Assembly (NCBI RefSeq): GCF_014200755.1
Contig: NZ_JACHCM010000005.1
Coordinates: 248,001 to 312,000, forward strand
Length of the DNA stretch: 64,000 nt
From: Rhodanobacter sp. ANJX3
GTDB lineage: Bacteria > Pseudomonadota > Gammaproteobacteria > Xanthomonadales > Rhodanobacteraceae
Direction: 5' to 3'
In this document: one piece after another, positions 17,523 to 26,690 of the stretch
Numbering within the stretch: the first letter of the stretch is position 1
How the letters are laid out: every line of letters starts with the position of its first letter
Made by a program: the position numbers and the translations under genes
Notes under the pieces: generated by a model
The model's database searches: none
Told to the model about the DNA's origin: nothing
The model's input: only the letters and a program-made list of their open reading frames with translations

Positions 17523-18552
17523 TTAGATCAACCGCCGCGCCTCAAGCTCGCATTTCAAATACGCGTAATAAATCGGTGCGGCGATGACGCCGGCCAGGCC
17601 GAAGGCGGCCTCCATCACGAGCATGGCGATCAGCAGTTCCCAGGCGCGCGCGTGGATCTGTGTGCCGACGATGCGGGCGTTGAGGAAGTACTCCAGCTTG
17701 TGGATGACGATCAGAAAAACCAGCGCCGCGATACCGACACCTAGCGAAACGGAAAGAGCAGCGATGGTGACGGCCGTGTTGGATAAGAGATTGCCGATGA
17801 CCGGCAGCAGGCCGACCACGAAGGTCAGCACCACCAGCGTCTTGGCCAGCGGCACGTGGATGCCGAGAATAGGTAGAACGCCGAGCAAAAATATCGCAGT
17901 GCAAATCGTGTTGATCAGCGAAATCTTGACCTGCGCGAAGACGATGTTGTGAAACGCCTCGGCCAGCCGCTGGCAGCGCAGGCTCAGGGCTGCGGCCAGC
18001 GGCCCGACCTGGTGCGCGGGCCGGGTTCGGCTCAGCGCTACGATCGCCCCGAGCACCAGGCCGATGAGAATATGCGCGAAGGCTCGCGCCGCGCCCTTAC
18101 CGGCAATCTGCAGCGTCTCGGCGTGCTTGCGCGCCAAGTCGACGGCACCGACGCGCAGGTCGTCCACGCTGTCGGGCAGATGACTGGTTATAACCGTGGG
18201 CAGCTGCTGGCGCGCTTTTTCCACCAGCGGCATCAGCTGCTGCTGCCACAGCAATTCGGGATTGCCGATCTCGGTGCGAAACAGGCTGATGGCGCCCAGA
18301 ATCAGCAGGATCAGTAGCCCCACCACGATCACGCCCAGCGCGGCAACCACGATGACCCGCGCGCGCGCCTGAGATCCGCCGGCCGAACAGCGGCGACATC
18401 GAGTTGACCAGTTCGTAGACGAGCAGCCCGGCCAACAAGGCCGACAGCATATGCAGTCCGAGAATCACGCCCAGCGCGACAGCGGCGAGAACGTAGCTGG
18501 TGGTGACGATCGCGGGCGACGGCTCGCGCAGATCGGACGACAGAGAGTTCAT
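17523..18552 (-). pseudogene. AI-2E family (UPF0118) permease, frameshifted at a (CG)5 tract
   Basis: Two overlapping minus-strand frames together make one AI-2E-type permease. The N-terminal part starts at 18552 (MNSLSSDLREPS) and has two hydrophobic segments ending MSPLFGRRISGARA. The C-terminal part in the next frame begins RVIVVAALGVIVVGLLILLILGA and runs to 17523, including the family's GIHVPLAKTLVVLTFVVGLLPVIGNLLSN segment. The break falls in the alternating CG tract at 18358-18368. Adding one CG unit would restore a single 343-aa frame, close to the family's normal length. Members are transporters of small molecules or ions. It may be a true mutation, a phase-variable tract or a sequencing error. 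Confidence 0.8.
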
Positions 18553-18673
18553 GTCATGGCACCGGAAGATAATGCGGAGCCTGCAGTCTGTCAGTACGCG
18601 GACGACCCTGCCAGCCTGGATCGTCGGCTGTCGTAAACTGGCACGCTCGCCGACGACTTGTTCAAGGATTCTC

Positions 18674-19570
18674 ATGGCCCTGCGCCTCTCTAACGTTGCA
18701 CTGGCCATGGCCCTGCTGACCGGCTGCGCTGGCGCGCCGAAGCAAGCGGAGCATTCTTCCCTCGCGACCCCAGCACCGGCGGTATCGGCCGCGACAGTTC
18801 CCGCGGATGACAATCTCAACGCCGTCGCGTGGAGCCAGACCGCGATCGAGCACGACCTTATCTATCTGCAAACCTATCGCGATGCCGAAGCGCGCCTGCT
18901 GCCGGCGATGCACGACGCCGGATGGGATGCGTTGAGCAAGACCGATCGGGTCGGCGCGTTCAAACAGCTGCGGCCGGCGGTGATCCTGGATATCGATGAA
19001 ACCGTGCTGGACAATTCGCCGTATCAGGCCAGGGTGATCAAGAGCGGCGGCGAGTTCAACGAAGCGGATTGGGCCGCGTGGTGTCGGGAGGCCAAGGCGC
19101 GGGCGCTGCCCGGTGCGGTCGAGTTCACCCGGTTCGCGGCCAGCCACGGCGTGGCGGTGATCTACATCTCCAATCGGGCGAAGGATCTGGATGAGGTCAC
19201 CCTGCGCAATCTGCGCCAGGCAGGTTTCCCGGTCAGCGGACCGGATGCGTTTCTGGGACTCGGCACGGTGGTCGATGGATGCGAGCAGGCCGGCAGCGAA
19301 AAAGGCTGCCGTCGGCAGTTGGTCAGCCGCCGCTATCGCGTACTGATGCAGTTCGGCGATCAGCTGGGCGATTTTCTGGATGTCTCTACCAATACGGTCG
19401 CCGCGCGTCGCCAGACGGTAGCTCCTTATCTGCCGTGGATCGGCACGCGCTGGTTCGTGCTGCCCAACCCTACTTACGGTTCCTGGGAGCCGGCGCTGTT
19501 CAATAACGACTACGGCAGCCCGCGCGATCAGCGGCGGCAGCAAAAGCTGGATGCACTGCGCTATCAGTAA
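18674..19570 (+). CDS. HAD-type acid phosphatase, class B/C lipoprotein (5'-nucleotidase e(P4)-like)
   Basis: The 298-aa protein starts MALRLSNVALAMALLTGC, a lipoprotein signal with lipobox LLTGC, so it is anchored in an outer or inner membrane facing the periplasm. The catalytic HAD motif is ILDIDETVLDNSPY (DxDxT) at about residue 102. Motif II lies in VAVIYISNRAKDLDE and the acidic motif in VLMQFGDQLGDFLD. These are features of acid phosphatases that release phosphate from nucleotides. The start at 18674 has AAGGA 5 nt upstream. It is transcribed divergently from the broken permease gene, 121 nt away. Confidence 0.88.
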   Translation: MALRLSNVALAMALLTGCAGAPKQAEHSSLATPAPAVSAATVPADDNLNAVAWSQTAIEHDLIYLQTYRDAEARLLPAMHDAGWDALSKTDRVGAFKQLRPAVILDIDETVLDNSPYQARVIKSGGEFNEADWAAWCREAKARALPGAVEFTRFAASHGVAVIYISNRAKDLDEVTLRNLRQAGFPVSGPDAFLGLGTVVDGCEQAGSEKGCRRQLVSRRYRVLMQFGDQLGDFLDVSTNTVAARRQTVAPYLPWIGTRWFVLPNPTYGSWEPALFNNDYGSPRDQRRQQKLDALRYQ

Positions 19571-19637
19571 GCTCTATTTAAAAGTCAATTTATTCAATAA
19601 CTTATTTAACTAAAGAAAAGCGTTGCCTTAAGTTCAA

Positions 19638-19756
19638 TCGGCGGCTAATATCTCTCCGCCGACACCTGCTGACCAACGCGCTTTGCAGGCAAGGCCATTT
19701 CCTTCCGGCTCTGCCGGATTTCCCTGCGAGACTTCGGTCCGCGGGGTTTTCTTTTT
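19638..19756 (+). ncRNA. Candidate structured small RNA ending in an intrinsic terminator
   Basis: The 294-nt gap between the phosphatase and lipoprotein genes holds four consecutive perfect or near-perfect stems. They are TCGGCGG/CCGCCGA (19638-19644 with 19656-19662), CCTGC/GCAGG (19665-19669 with 19685-19689), TCCGGC/GCCGGA (19704-19709 with 19713-19718), and a long UUCG-capped stem at 19722-19746 followed by TTTTCTTTTT. An AT-rich stretch upstream (19571-19620) could hold a promoter. The layout is typical of an independent small RNA, or of a leader ahead of the lipoprotein gene. No known family was recognised. The 5' end is a guess. Confidence 0.45.
19722..19756 (+). terminator. Rho-independent terminator with UUCG loop
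   Basis: CCCTGCGAGAC-TTCG-GTCCGCGGGG forms a 10-bp stem with one bulged A, and TTTTCTTTTT follows directly. It ends either the acid phosphatase transcript or the small RNA candidate. Confidence 0.85.
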
Positions 19757-19864
19757 GTGATGCCGCAAAATCCTTCGTGCCGCCCTTGCTCAGCACCATG
19801 CCGGCCTCTACCCTGACCGATCCGGCGCCGCCCTTCGGCCCAGCTCCCTGCGAGAAACGTCACC

Positions 19865-20863
19865 ATGCGAGTACCGACCCTTCGCTACGCCTTGCTGCCG
19901 CTGTTTGCGGCGCTGGCTCTGACGGCCTGCCACAGCAAGGACGATCCGTCGCAGCCTGGCGGCAGCACTCCGGAATCGGCGGTGCAAAGTTCGGTCGAGC
20001 TGATCAAGAGCGGCGATTTCAACGGCCTGTGGAAGCACGCGCTACCGCCGGCCGACTACGCAACCTTGCGCACCGACTGGGCCACCCAGCAGAAGATGCA
20101 GCCGCCGGTTACCGATCAGGACCGCGCCCGCTTCAACGACACCATGCAGCAGCTCACCGGGCCGGACGCCGAAAACAAGCTGTATGCCGAGCTGCAGCCG
20201 AAGCTGGCGATGATGGAATCGAAATATAAGGATCAGATTCCGGTACTGATCAGCGTCGGCGAGGCGATGATGAAAAACGCCGTAGCGCAGAGTAAAAGCG
20301 TCACCGCCGAGCAGAAGACCCAGGTCAACGCCGCACTTGATGTGCTCGGGCCGTGGGCGCAGCAGGCGCCGTGGTTCGACGCGGCGAAGGCGAAGCAGAC
20401 GGTGAGCATTGCGGTGGACACCGCGCGCAAGCTGGATCTAAAAAGCGCCGATCAACTGCGCGCGATGGATTTCGATACCACGATGACCAAGTACGCGATC
20501 GGCTACGCCGGCTTGAAACAGCTGCTGGTGAACTATGGCCTGTCGGTGGACGACACACTGGATTCGATCAAGGTAACCGAGCTTGAAAACAGCAACGGCC
20601 ACGCGCGGGTCAAGATCGACTACACCCTGCTGGGCAAGCCGCTGTCGAGCGAATCCAAGCTGGTGCAGGTGGACAACCGCTGGTACAGCGAGGACATGGT
20701 CGACAACGTCCGGCAAGCTCACCAGCGTTTGAGCCAACCCGCGAGCGCCGCATCGGCTCCGGCGGTAGCGGCTACCAGTGCACCATTCAGCCCGGTGGCC
20801 AGCGGCACAAGCGCCCTTGCGCCCGCCTCTGCAGGTGCCGGCAGCGCGCCAACAAAAGACTAA
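19865..20863 (+). CDS. Putative lipoprotein of unknown function
   Basis: The 332-aa protein begins MRVPTLRYALLPLFAALALTACHSKDD, a lipoprotein signal with lipobox LTAC, so it is lipid-anchored and exported. The mature part is mostly helical and charged. A late domain (VDDTLDSIKVTELENSNGHARVKIDYTLLGKPLSSE) looks like a small beta fold of the DUF4878/NTF2-like type, ending in NRWYSEDM. The C-terminal 45 residues are Ala/Ser/Pro-rich and probably disordered. I do not recognise a named family. plsB starts 25 nt after its stop, so co-transcription is possible. Confidence 0.8.
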   Translation: MRVPTLRYALLPLFAALALTACHSKDDPSQPGGSTPESAVQSSVELIKSGDFNGLWKHALPPADYATLRTDWATQQKMQPPVTDQDRARFNDTMQQLTGPDAENKLYAELQPKLAMMESKYKDQIPVLISVGEAMMKNAVAQSKSVTAEQKTQVNAALDVLGPWAQQAPWFDAAKAKQTVSIAVDTARKLDLKSADQLRAMDFDTTMTKYAIGYAGLKQLLVNYGLSVDDTLDSIKVTELENSNGHARVKIDYTLLGKPLSSESKLVQVDNRWYSEDMVDNVRQAHQRLSQPASAASAPAVAATSAPFSPVASGTSALAPASAGAGSAPTKD

Positions 20864-20888
20864 TCAGCGCAGCCGTTAGAATAGTCGG

Positions 20889-23588
20889 ATGCAAACTATG
20901 TCCAGCGCGGATCATCCCGCTCGCCAACGCGCCCCGTGGTGGTTCCACCTGGCCGGTCAGCTGCTGCAGCCGTGGGTGCGCATCCGGCGTGACCCGGCCG
21001 AGCCTGCCGCTCTGCTGCAGGCTGGCGCGCCGGTCTGCTACGTGATCGAACGCGACAGCCTGTCCGACGCACTGATTCTTCAGCGCGCCTGCCTGGAGGC
21101 CGGCCTGCCCAACCCGATGCAGTCGCTCGCCGGCACCCGGCGCAAGCGTTCGGTGTTCGCGCTCACGCGCCGCGAGGGCTGGATCTTCGGGCGTCATCAA
21201 AAGGGCAGCCCCAACGAACCGCTGGCGCAGCTGGTGCGCTCGCTGGAGGGCGTGCCCGACCGCGATATCCAGATTGTTCCGGTGTCGATCTACGTCGGCC
21301 GCGCACCGACGCGCGACTCCGGCTGGTTCCGCGTGCTGTTCTCGGAAAACTGGGTCATGGTCGGGCGCTTTCACCGGCTGCTGGCGTTGCTGCTCAATGG
21401 CCGCGACACGGTGGTGACCTTTTCGGCGCCGATCTCGCTGCGCAGCGTCATGGACGAAGCCGGCCAGATCGCGCCGGAGCGCCTCACCCGCAAGATCGCC
21501 CGCGTATTGCGCACGCATTTCCATCGCATCCGCGCCACGGTGATCGGCCCCGATCTGTCGCATCGCCGCACGGTGGTCGACTCAGTGCTCAATGCCGAAC
21601 CCGTGCGCGCGGCAATTGCCGCCACGGCGGCCAAGGAAAAGATCACGCACGCCAAGGCCTGGCAGAAAGCGCAGAAGATGGTGATGGAAATCGCCGCCGA
21701 CTACGCGCATCCGGTCGTGCGATCGGCGTCATTCTTGCTGTCCAACTTCTGGAACAAGCTGTACGACGGCATCTCGATGCATCACTTCGACAAGGCGCGC
21801 GCCGCAGCGCCCGGCTTCGAGGTGATCTACGTTCCTAGCCACCGCAGCCACGCCGACTATCTACTGATGTCCTACCAGCTGCACGTTTCGGGCGTGGTAG
21901 TGCCGCACATCGCCGCCGGCGTGAATCTGGACCTGCCGATCGTCGGACTGATCCTGCGCCGCGGCGGCGCGTTCTTCATGCGGCGCAGCTTTACCGGCAA
22001 CCCGCTGTACTCGGTAGTGTTCAAGGAATACATGGCGCAGCTGATCGACCGCGGCGTGCCGATCGAATACTTCATCGAAGGCGGCCGTTCGCGCACCGGC
22101 CGTCTGCTCACACCGCACGCCGGCCTGCTCTCGATGACCGTGCGTGCGTTCTTGCGCGCGCCGCGCCGGCCTGTGCTGTTTCAGCCGGTCTACATCGGCT
22201 ACGAAAAGCTGATGGAAGGCAAGTCGTACGCCGGCGAACTCAGCGGCAAGAAAAAGGAAAAAGAGTCGCTGATCGGCTTGATCCGCGGACTCAAGGTATT
22301 GCGTCAGCGCTATGGCCACGTGGCCTTGAACTTCGGCGAGCCGATCGAACTGAACCCGATGCTCGACGCCGCCAGCGCCGACTGGCGCGAGACCACGCTG
22401 GACCCGGATGCCAAGCCGGACTGGCTGCGCAAAGTGGTCGACGCACTGGCCGAAAAAATCCAGATCAACGTCAATCGCGCGGCCGACATCAATCCGATCA
22501 ACCTGCTGGCGCTCGCTCTGCTGGCCACGCCCAAGCACGCGATGGCCGAAAGCGACCTGCTGGAGCAGCTGGCGCTGAGCAAGTCGCTGATGGAAGAGCT
22601 GCCGTACTCCGATCGCATCACGATGACGCCGATGAACCCGGCTGGCATGATCGCCTACGGCGAGCAGATGGGCTGGATCGCCCGCGTGAAGCATCCGCTG
22701 GGCGACGTGCTGACGGTCAGCGCCGAGCAGGCGCCGATGCTCAGCTACTTCCGCAACAACGTGCTGCACCTCAACGCGGCGGCCGCCTGGGTCGCCTGCT
22801 GCTTCCTCAACAACCGCCGCATGTCGCGCGCGTCGGTGCTGCGACTGGGCCGCATCATTTATCCGTTCATCCAGGGCGAGCTGTTCTTGCCTTGGGATGA
22901 CGATGGCTTTGGCGCGCAGTTGCAGAACACCATCGATTTCTTCGTGCGCCGTGGCCTGCTCGAATCCAGCGGCGACGGTCGCGTGCTCGAGCGCAGCGCC
23001 GGTCAGGACGACGGCGCGTTCCAGCTGAAGGTGATCGCACGCAGCCTGATCCAGGCCTTCGAGCGTTACTACATCACCATCGCGGCGCTGACCAAGAATG
23101 GCCCGCACACGCTGACCAGCGCCGAGCTGGAAAGCGCGTGCACGTTGACCGCACAGCGGCTGAGCCTGCTGCAGGAACTGTCCTCACCGGAGTTCTTCGA
23201 CAAGGCGCTGTTCCGCGGCTTCATCCAGAAGCTGCGCGAACGCCGCGTGGTGTGGACCGACGACGCCGGCAAGCTCGATTACGATGTCGCGCTCGAAGGC
23301 ATGGTGCGCGACGCGCGCGTGATCCTGTCGCGCGAAGTGCGCCACTCGATTCTCAAGATCACCCCCGGCAGCAACGAGAAAGACGCGGCCAGCGGCAGCA
23401 AACTCGACGACGAGGAAGAAGCCACCGCGCCGGTCTCGCCCGCGCTGCTCGCCGACCCCGTCGATGCCGGAGCCCGGCCGACCGCCGAACCCGTACTCAC
23501 CGACGCTTCCAGCGCCGACCTGCACGATCGCCACGTAGCCACCGAACATCACAAGCACGAACATCACCACGACCAAACTTCTTCGTAG
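20889..23588 (+). CDS. plsB: Glycerol-3-phosphate 1-O-acyltransferase PlsB
   Basis: This membrane enzyme transfers an acyl group to position 1 of glycerol-3-phosphate, the first step of phospholipid synthesis. The 899-aa protein has the acyltransferase motifs in order: VPSHRSHADYLLMSY (the catalytic HX4D), RRGGAFFMRRSF, YFIEGGRSRTGRLL and VLFQPVYIGYEKL. The E. coli enzyme is about 807 aa. The extra length here includes an acidic, proline-rich C-terminus ending in a histidine-rich tail (TEHHKHEHHHDQTSS). The start is at 20889, with an alternative ATG at 20898; neither has a strong ribosome site. A palindromic repeat overlaps the end of the gene. Confidence 0.95.
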   Translation: MQTMSSADHPARQRAPWWFHLAGQLLQPWVRIRRDPAEPAALLQAGAPVCYVIERDSLSDALILQRACLEAGLPNPMQSLAGTRRKRSVFALTRREGWIFGRHQKGSPNEPLAQLVRSLEGVPDRDIQIVPVSIYVGRAPTRDSGWFRVLFSENWVMVGRFHRLLALLLNGRDTVVTFSAPISLRSVMDEAGQIAPERLTRKIARVLRTHFHRIRATVIGPDLSHRRTVVDSVLNAEPVRAAIAATAAKEKITHAKAWQKAQKMVMEIAADYAHPVVRSASFLLSNFWNKLYDGISMHHFDKARAAAPGFEVIYVPSHRSHADYLLMSYQLHVSGVVVPHIAAGVNLDLPIVGLILRRGGAFFMRRSFTGNPLYSVVFKEYMAQLIDRGVPIEYFIEGGRSRTGRLLTPHAGLLSMTVRAFLRAPRRPVLFQPVYIGYEKLMEGKSYAGELSGKKKEKESLIGLIRGLKVLRQRYGHVALNFGEPIELNPMLDAASADWRETTLDPDAKPDWLRKVVDALAEKIQINVNRAADINPINLLALALLATPKHAMAESDLLEQLALSKSLMEELPYSDRITMTPMNPAGMIAYGEQMGWIARVKHPLGDVLTVSAEQAPMLSYFRNNVLHLNAAAAWVACCFLNNRRMSRASVLRLGRIIYPFIQGELFLPWDDDGFGAQLQNTIDFFVRRGLLESSGDGRVLERSAGQDDGAFQLKVIARSLIQAFERYYITIAALTKNGPHTLTSAELESACTLTAQRLSLLQELSSPEFFDKALFRGFIQKLRERRVVWTDDAGKLDYDVALEGMVRDARVILSREVRHSILKITPGSNEKDAASGSKLDDEEEATAPVSPALLADPVDAGARPTAEPVLTDASSADLHDRHVATEHHKHEHHHDQTSS

Positions 23589-23617
23589 GTTGGGTTGAGA
23601 CAAAGGCGAAACCCAAC
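23589..23617. repeat. Palindromic repeat GTTGGGTT...AACCCAAC
   Basis: GTTGGGTT (23589-23596) and AACCCAAC (23610-23617) form an 8-bp stem directly after the plsB stop codon. This GTTGGGTT/AACCCAAC unit resembles a widespread bacterial dispersed repeat. It may stabilise or terminate the plsB transcript. Confidence 0.6.
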
Positions 23618-23705
23618 ATGCAGCCACGACGGCTTTCACGAGCCGCCACCCGACGCGACCTTCAACACAGGCCCCGTCACGCCCCATTCCTGTAGCATTG
23701 CCGGC

Positions 23706-24473
23706 ATGAACGAGCAGCCCAAACCCAGCACCGATTCCACCACTCATTTCGGCTTCCGCGACGTACCCGTCGGCGAAAAGCAGAAACTGGTCGGCGAGGT
23801 ATTCACCTCGGTCGCGCGCAGTTACGATCTGATGAACGACCTGATGTCGTTCGGCATCCATCGGTTGTGGAAACGCCATTTCGTCGCCATCAGCGGCGTG
23901 CGCCGCGGTGATCGCGTGCTGGATCTTGCCGGCGGTACCGGCGATATCGCCGCGCTGCTGAAGCCGGTGATCGGCGAGACCGGTGAAGTGGTGGTCGGCG
24001 ATATCAACGCCGCCATGCTCGGCGTCGGCCGCGACCGTTTGACCGATCGCGGCCTAGTCAGCGGCCTGCGCTGGACCCAGCTCAACGCCGAGGCGCTGCC
24101 GTTTCCCGACAATTCGTTCGACGCGGTGACCATGGCCTTCGGCCTGCGCAACGTGACCGACAAGGACAAGGCGCTGGCGGACATCTTGCGCGTGCTCAAG
24201 CCCGGCGGTCGGCTGCTGGTATTGGAATTTTCCAAGGTGCAGAGCGAACTGTTCGGCAAGCTCTACGACTTCCACTCGTTCAAGGTGCTGCCCAAGCTCG
24301 GCCAGCTGTTTGCCGGCGACGCCCACAGCTACCAGTATCTGGCCGAGTCGATTCGCAAGCACCCCGACCAGCAGACCCTGAAGAGCATGATGGAGCGCGC
24401 CGGCTACGGCCGCGTGGAAGTGCGCAACCTCAGCGGCGGTATCGTGGCGATCCACCGGGCTTACAAGCTCTGA
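23706..24473 (+). CDS. ubiE: Ubiquinone/menaquinone C-methyltransferase UbiE
   Basis: UbiE performs the C-methylation step of ubiquinone synthesis using S-adenosylmethionine. The 255-aa protein has the family start [21 protein letters not shown], then [22 protein letters not shown]. The SAM motif is [15 protein letters not shown], followed by [24 protein letters not shown], and the C-terminal [15 protein letters not shown] is also typical. The start at 23706 gives the family's usual length of about 250 aa; an upstream extension to 23595 would read through the palindromic repeat region and is not conserved. ubiJ and ubiB are about 25 kb away in this window, not adjacent as in E. coli. Confidence 0.95.
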   Translation: MNEQPKPSTDSTTHFGFRDVPVGEKQKLVGEVFTSVARSYDLMNDLMSFGIHRLWKRHFVAISGVRRGDRVLDLAGGTGDIAALLKPVIGETGEVVVGDINAAMLGVGRDRLTDRGLVSGLRWTQLNAEALPFPDNSFDAVTMAFGLRNVTDKDKALADILRVLKPGGRLLVLEFSKVQSELFGKLYDFHSFKVLPKLGQLFAGDAHSYQYLAESIRKHPDQQTLKSMMERAGYGRVEVRNLSGGIVAIHRAYKL

Positions 24474-24483
24474 GCCGACGCCG

Positions 24484-25137
24484 ATGGCGAACCGAACCAC
24501 GGCGTTTTCGACGACGGCCGCCCTGCTCGGCTGGTACGCGCTGATCCTGCAGCTGATTCTCACGATTCAACTCGCGATCGATCACGACCGTAGCGTGCCG
24601 GCCGCGCTGTGGCAGTGGATCGGTTATTTCACGATTACCACGAATATATTGGTTGCCCTGGCGCTGAGCGCGTCGGCGCTCGGCCCGCGCGGTTCGACAA
24701 GCCGATTCTTTGGACGTCCAGACGTCCACTCGATGACTGCGATGAGCATCGTCATCGTAAGCATCATCTACAACCTTCTGCTGCGCCAGCTGTGGCATCC
24801 GCAGGGATGGCATCTGCTGGCGGACGTGCTGTTGCACGACGTCATGCCGCTGCTGTTTTTGCTGCACTGGTGGCTGGTCATACCCAAGGCACCGTTGCGC
24901 TGGCGCCAGGTCGGCGCCTGGCAGATCTATCCGACCGCCTATTTCGTCTATGCGCTGGCACGCGGCGCGCTGAACGGCTGGTACCCGTATCCGTTTCTCG
25001 ATGTACCAAAGCTCGGCTATCTGCAGGTGCTGATCAACGCGGTAGCGATACTGCTGGCCTTCGTCGCCGTGGCGCTGGTGCTGGTGGCAGTCGCAAGGCG
25101 GCAGGCCCGCCGTATGTCGAAAGCATTCGAGCGCTGA
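24484..25137 (+). CDS. Pr6Pr-type integral membrane protein
   Basis: The 217-aa protein has six predicted membrane helices. Examples are LLGWYALILQLILTIQLAI, MSIVIVSIIYNLLLRQLW, VMPLLFLLHWWLVIP and VLINAVAILLAFVAVALVLVAV. The pattern FTITTNILVAL...HDVMPLLFLLHWW...YPTAYFVYALARGALNGWYPYPFLDV is characteristic of Pr6Pr (FAR-17a/AIG1-like) membrane proteins. Their biochemical role in bacteria is not established. The gene begins 10 nt after ubiE ends, so the two probably share a transcript. Confidence 0.85.
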   Translation: MANRTTAFSTTAALLGWYALILQLILTIQLAIDHDRSVPAALWQWIGYFTITTNILVALALSASALGPRGSTSRFFGRPDVHSMTAMSIVIVSIIYNLLLRQLWHPQGWHLLADVLLHDVMPLLFLLHWWLVIPKAPLRWRQVGAWQIYPTAYFVYALARGALNGWYPYPFLDVPKLGYLQVLINAVAILLAFVAVALVLVAVARRQARRMSKAFER

Positions 25138-25173
25138 TCATCGACTATCGATCGGCGCGATCGCGGGACTGCC

Positions 25174-25737
25174 TCAACGCGATGGATCGACCGCATCCGG
25201 CGCACGCATCACGTCGATGCGCGTCACCTGGCGTATCCATCGCGCCGGCCGCTGGTCGGTCGGAGCAATGACGCGCAAAGGCCCTTCCTTCGCCCCGAGC
25301 GCCTTGCCGTCGTGCTGGTCGGCCAGAATCACCGGTTCGTTGCGAAACTGCGGGTCCAGCTCGGCCAGCGCATACACCACGCGATAACCGTCGGCCGCAC
25401 TTATGCGCACATACAGCGCCATGTTCTTACCGCGCAACGCTTCGCCCAGCGGCAAGCCGGCGGCCGAAAGAATCGCGCTCAGCGGTACCCCCGACCAGCT
25501 GCCGCTGACGCCGTGATCGCTACCCTGCACGGTAACGCGCGGCAGCTTGGCCAGCGCCGTTGCATCGAGCGTAAGCGGATGGCCGACCTCGCCGCTCACG
25601 ATGACACTGATGGAAGCCGTCGTTGCGGCGATATCCGCAGCTGCGATCGATCGTGGCGCAAACCCCAGGCCGAAAAGCACGACTGAAAAGGCGAAGCCGA
25701 GCCGAAACAAGCCGTGGGGCAAATCGGTTCTGCGCAT
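25174..25737 (-). CDS. Exported molybdopterin-binding-domain oxidoreductase-like protein
   Basis: The 187-aa protein starts MRRTDLPHGLFRLGFAFSVVLFGLGFAP..SIAAAD, an export signal. It then has the fold of the oxidoreductase molybdopterin-binding domain (LPRVTVQGSDHG, SWSGVPLSAILSAAGLP, YVRISAADGYRVVYALAELDP, GPLRVIAPTDQRPARWIRQVTRIDV). The start at 25737 has AAGGA 8 nt upstream, better than the in-frame ATG at 25763. The product contains no cysteine at all, so it lacks the cysteine that ligates molybdenum in sulfite-oxidase enzymes. It may bind another ligand or act only as a structural homologue. It lies 47 nt downstream of the EamA transporter on the same strand. Confidence 0.8.
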   Translation of the reverse strand: MRRTDLPHGLFRLGFAFSVVLFGLGFAPRSIAAADIAATTASISVIVSGEVGHPLTLDATALAKLPRVTVQGSDHGVSGSWSGVPLSAILSAAGLPLGEALRGKNMALYVRISAADGYRVVYALAELDPQFRNEPVILADQHDGKALGAKEGPLRVIAPTDQRPARWIRQVTRIDVMRAPDAVDPSR

Positions 25738-25784
25738 GTGTCTGATCCTTGTCTGATCCATCGAGGTCCGCCCAAAGTTCGAGC

Positions 25785-26690
25785 TTACTGCGGCTCCGTC
25801 ACAACTACCGCAACGATACGCCGCCGGGTATTGGCCAGCACCACGCCGAGAATAGTGATGAGTCCACCCACCAGCGTCAGCGCGCCGGGCTGCTCGTGCA
25901 GCCACAGCATGCCGATCAGCACCGCGATCGGCGGCGAGAAATAGATGAAGCTGGAGACCTGCGACGCCGACGTACGGCGTAGCGCCGCGTTCCACGCCAG
26001 GTAGCCGATAAAGGTGGGAGCCACACCAAGCCATACAAGCGCTGCGATGCGCGACCACGGCGCCACGGCCAGCGCCTGCGGCAGCTGCCAGCCGAACGGC
26101 AGCGCGCCCAGCGTGCCGGCAAAAAACGTGAACGCGGTGACGCCCAGCATGCTGTTGCGCGCGAACAGCGGCTTCTGCCCGACAAAATAAATCGCCGAGG
26201 CGATCACGCTGACCAGCGCCAGCAGGGCCATCGGCTGAAATTTCACCTGATTGCCGCTGGCCAGCACCACCAGCACCACGCCGAGCAGGGCGATACCCAA
26301 CCCAGTGAGCGTGCGCGCGGGCAGCCGTTCTCGCAGCCACACGGCGGATACCGCAACCGTCGCTGCCGGAATCAGCGACAACATAATCGACGCCGTGCCG
26401 CTGGCAATGCGCGTTTCCGCGTAGTTGAGACAGATGTGATACGCCGTCAGCCCGATCACCCCCAACAGCGCCAGCTGCGGCCAGTCGCGCCAAGCCGGCA
26501 GGGGCACGCGCCGAATCACCAGCAGCAGCGCAAAGCAGATCGATGCGATGCCCAGCCGTGCCAGCGCCACTTCGCCCGGCGTGAACGAGGGCAGCGCATA
26601 GGCGATCGATGCATACGCCGACGACCACGTCAGCAAGGCGGTGCCGATACAGGCGAGCGTACGACCGTCGAGGCGTTCGGTGCCGGTCAT
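25785..26690 (-). CDS. DMT superfamily transporter, EamA type
   Basis: The 301-aa protein has ten hydrophobic helices arranged as two EamA repeats. Signature segments are LLTWSSAYASIAYALPSFTPGEVALARL at the start of repeat 1 and SAIYFVGQKPLFAR...LVWLGVAPTFIGYLAWNAALRRTSASQVSSFIYFSPPIAVLIGMLWLHEQP in repeat 2. Members export small metabolites or amino acids; the substrate here is unknown. The start at 26690 (MTGTERLDG) leaves the standard N-terminus; in-frame ATGs further upstream would add non-hydrophobic residues without homology. It diverges from the S10 peptidase genes. Confidence 0.88.
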   Translation of the reverse strand: MTGTERLDGRTLACIGTALLTWSSAYASIAYALPSFTPGEVALARLGIASICFALLLVIRRVPLPAWRDWPQLALLGVIGLTAYHICLNYAETRIASGTASIMLSLIPAATVAVSAVWLRERLPARTLTGLGIALLGVVLVVLASGNQVKFQPMALLALVSVIASAIYFVGQKPLFARNSMLGVTAFTFFAGTLGALPFGWQLPQALAVAPWSRIAALVWLGVAPTFIGYLAWNAALRRTSASQVSSFIYFSPPIAVLIGMLWLHEQPGALTLVGGLITILGVVLANTRRRIVAVVVTEPQ

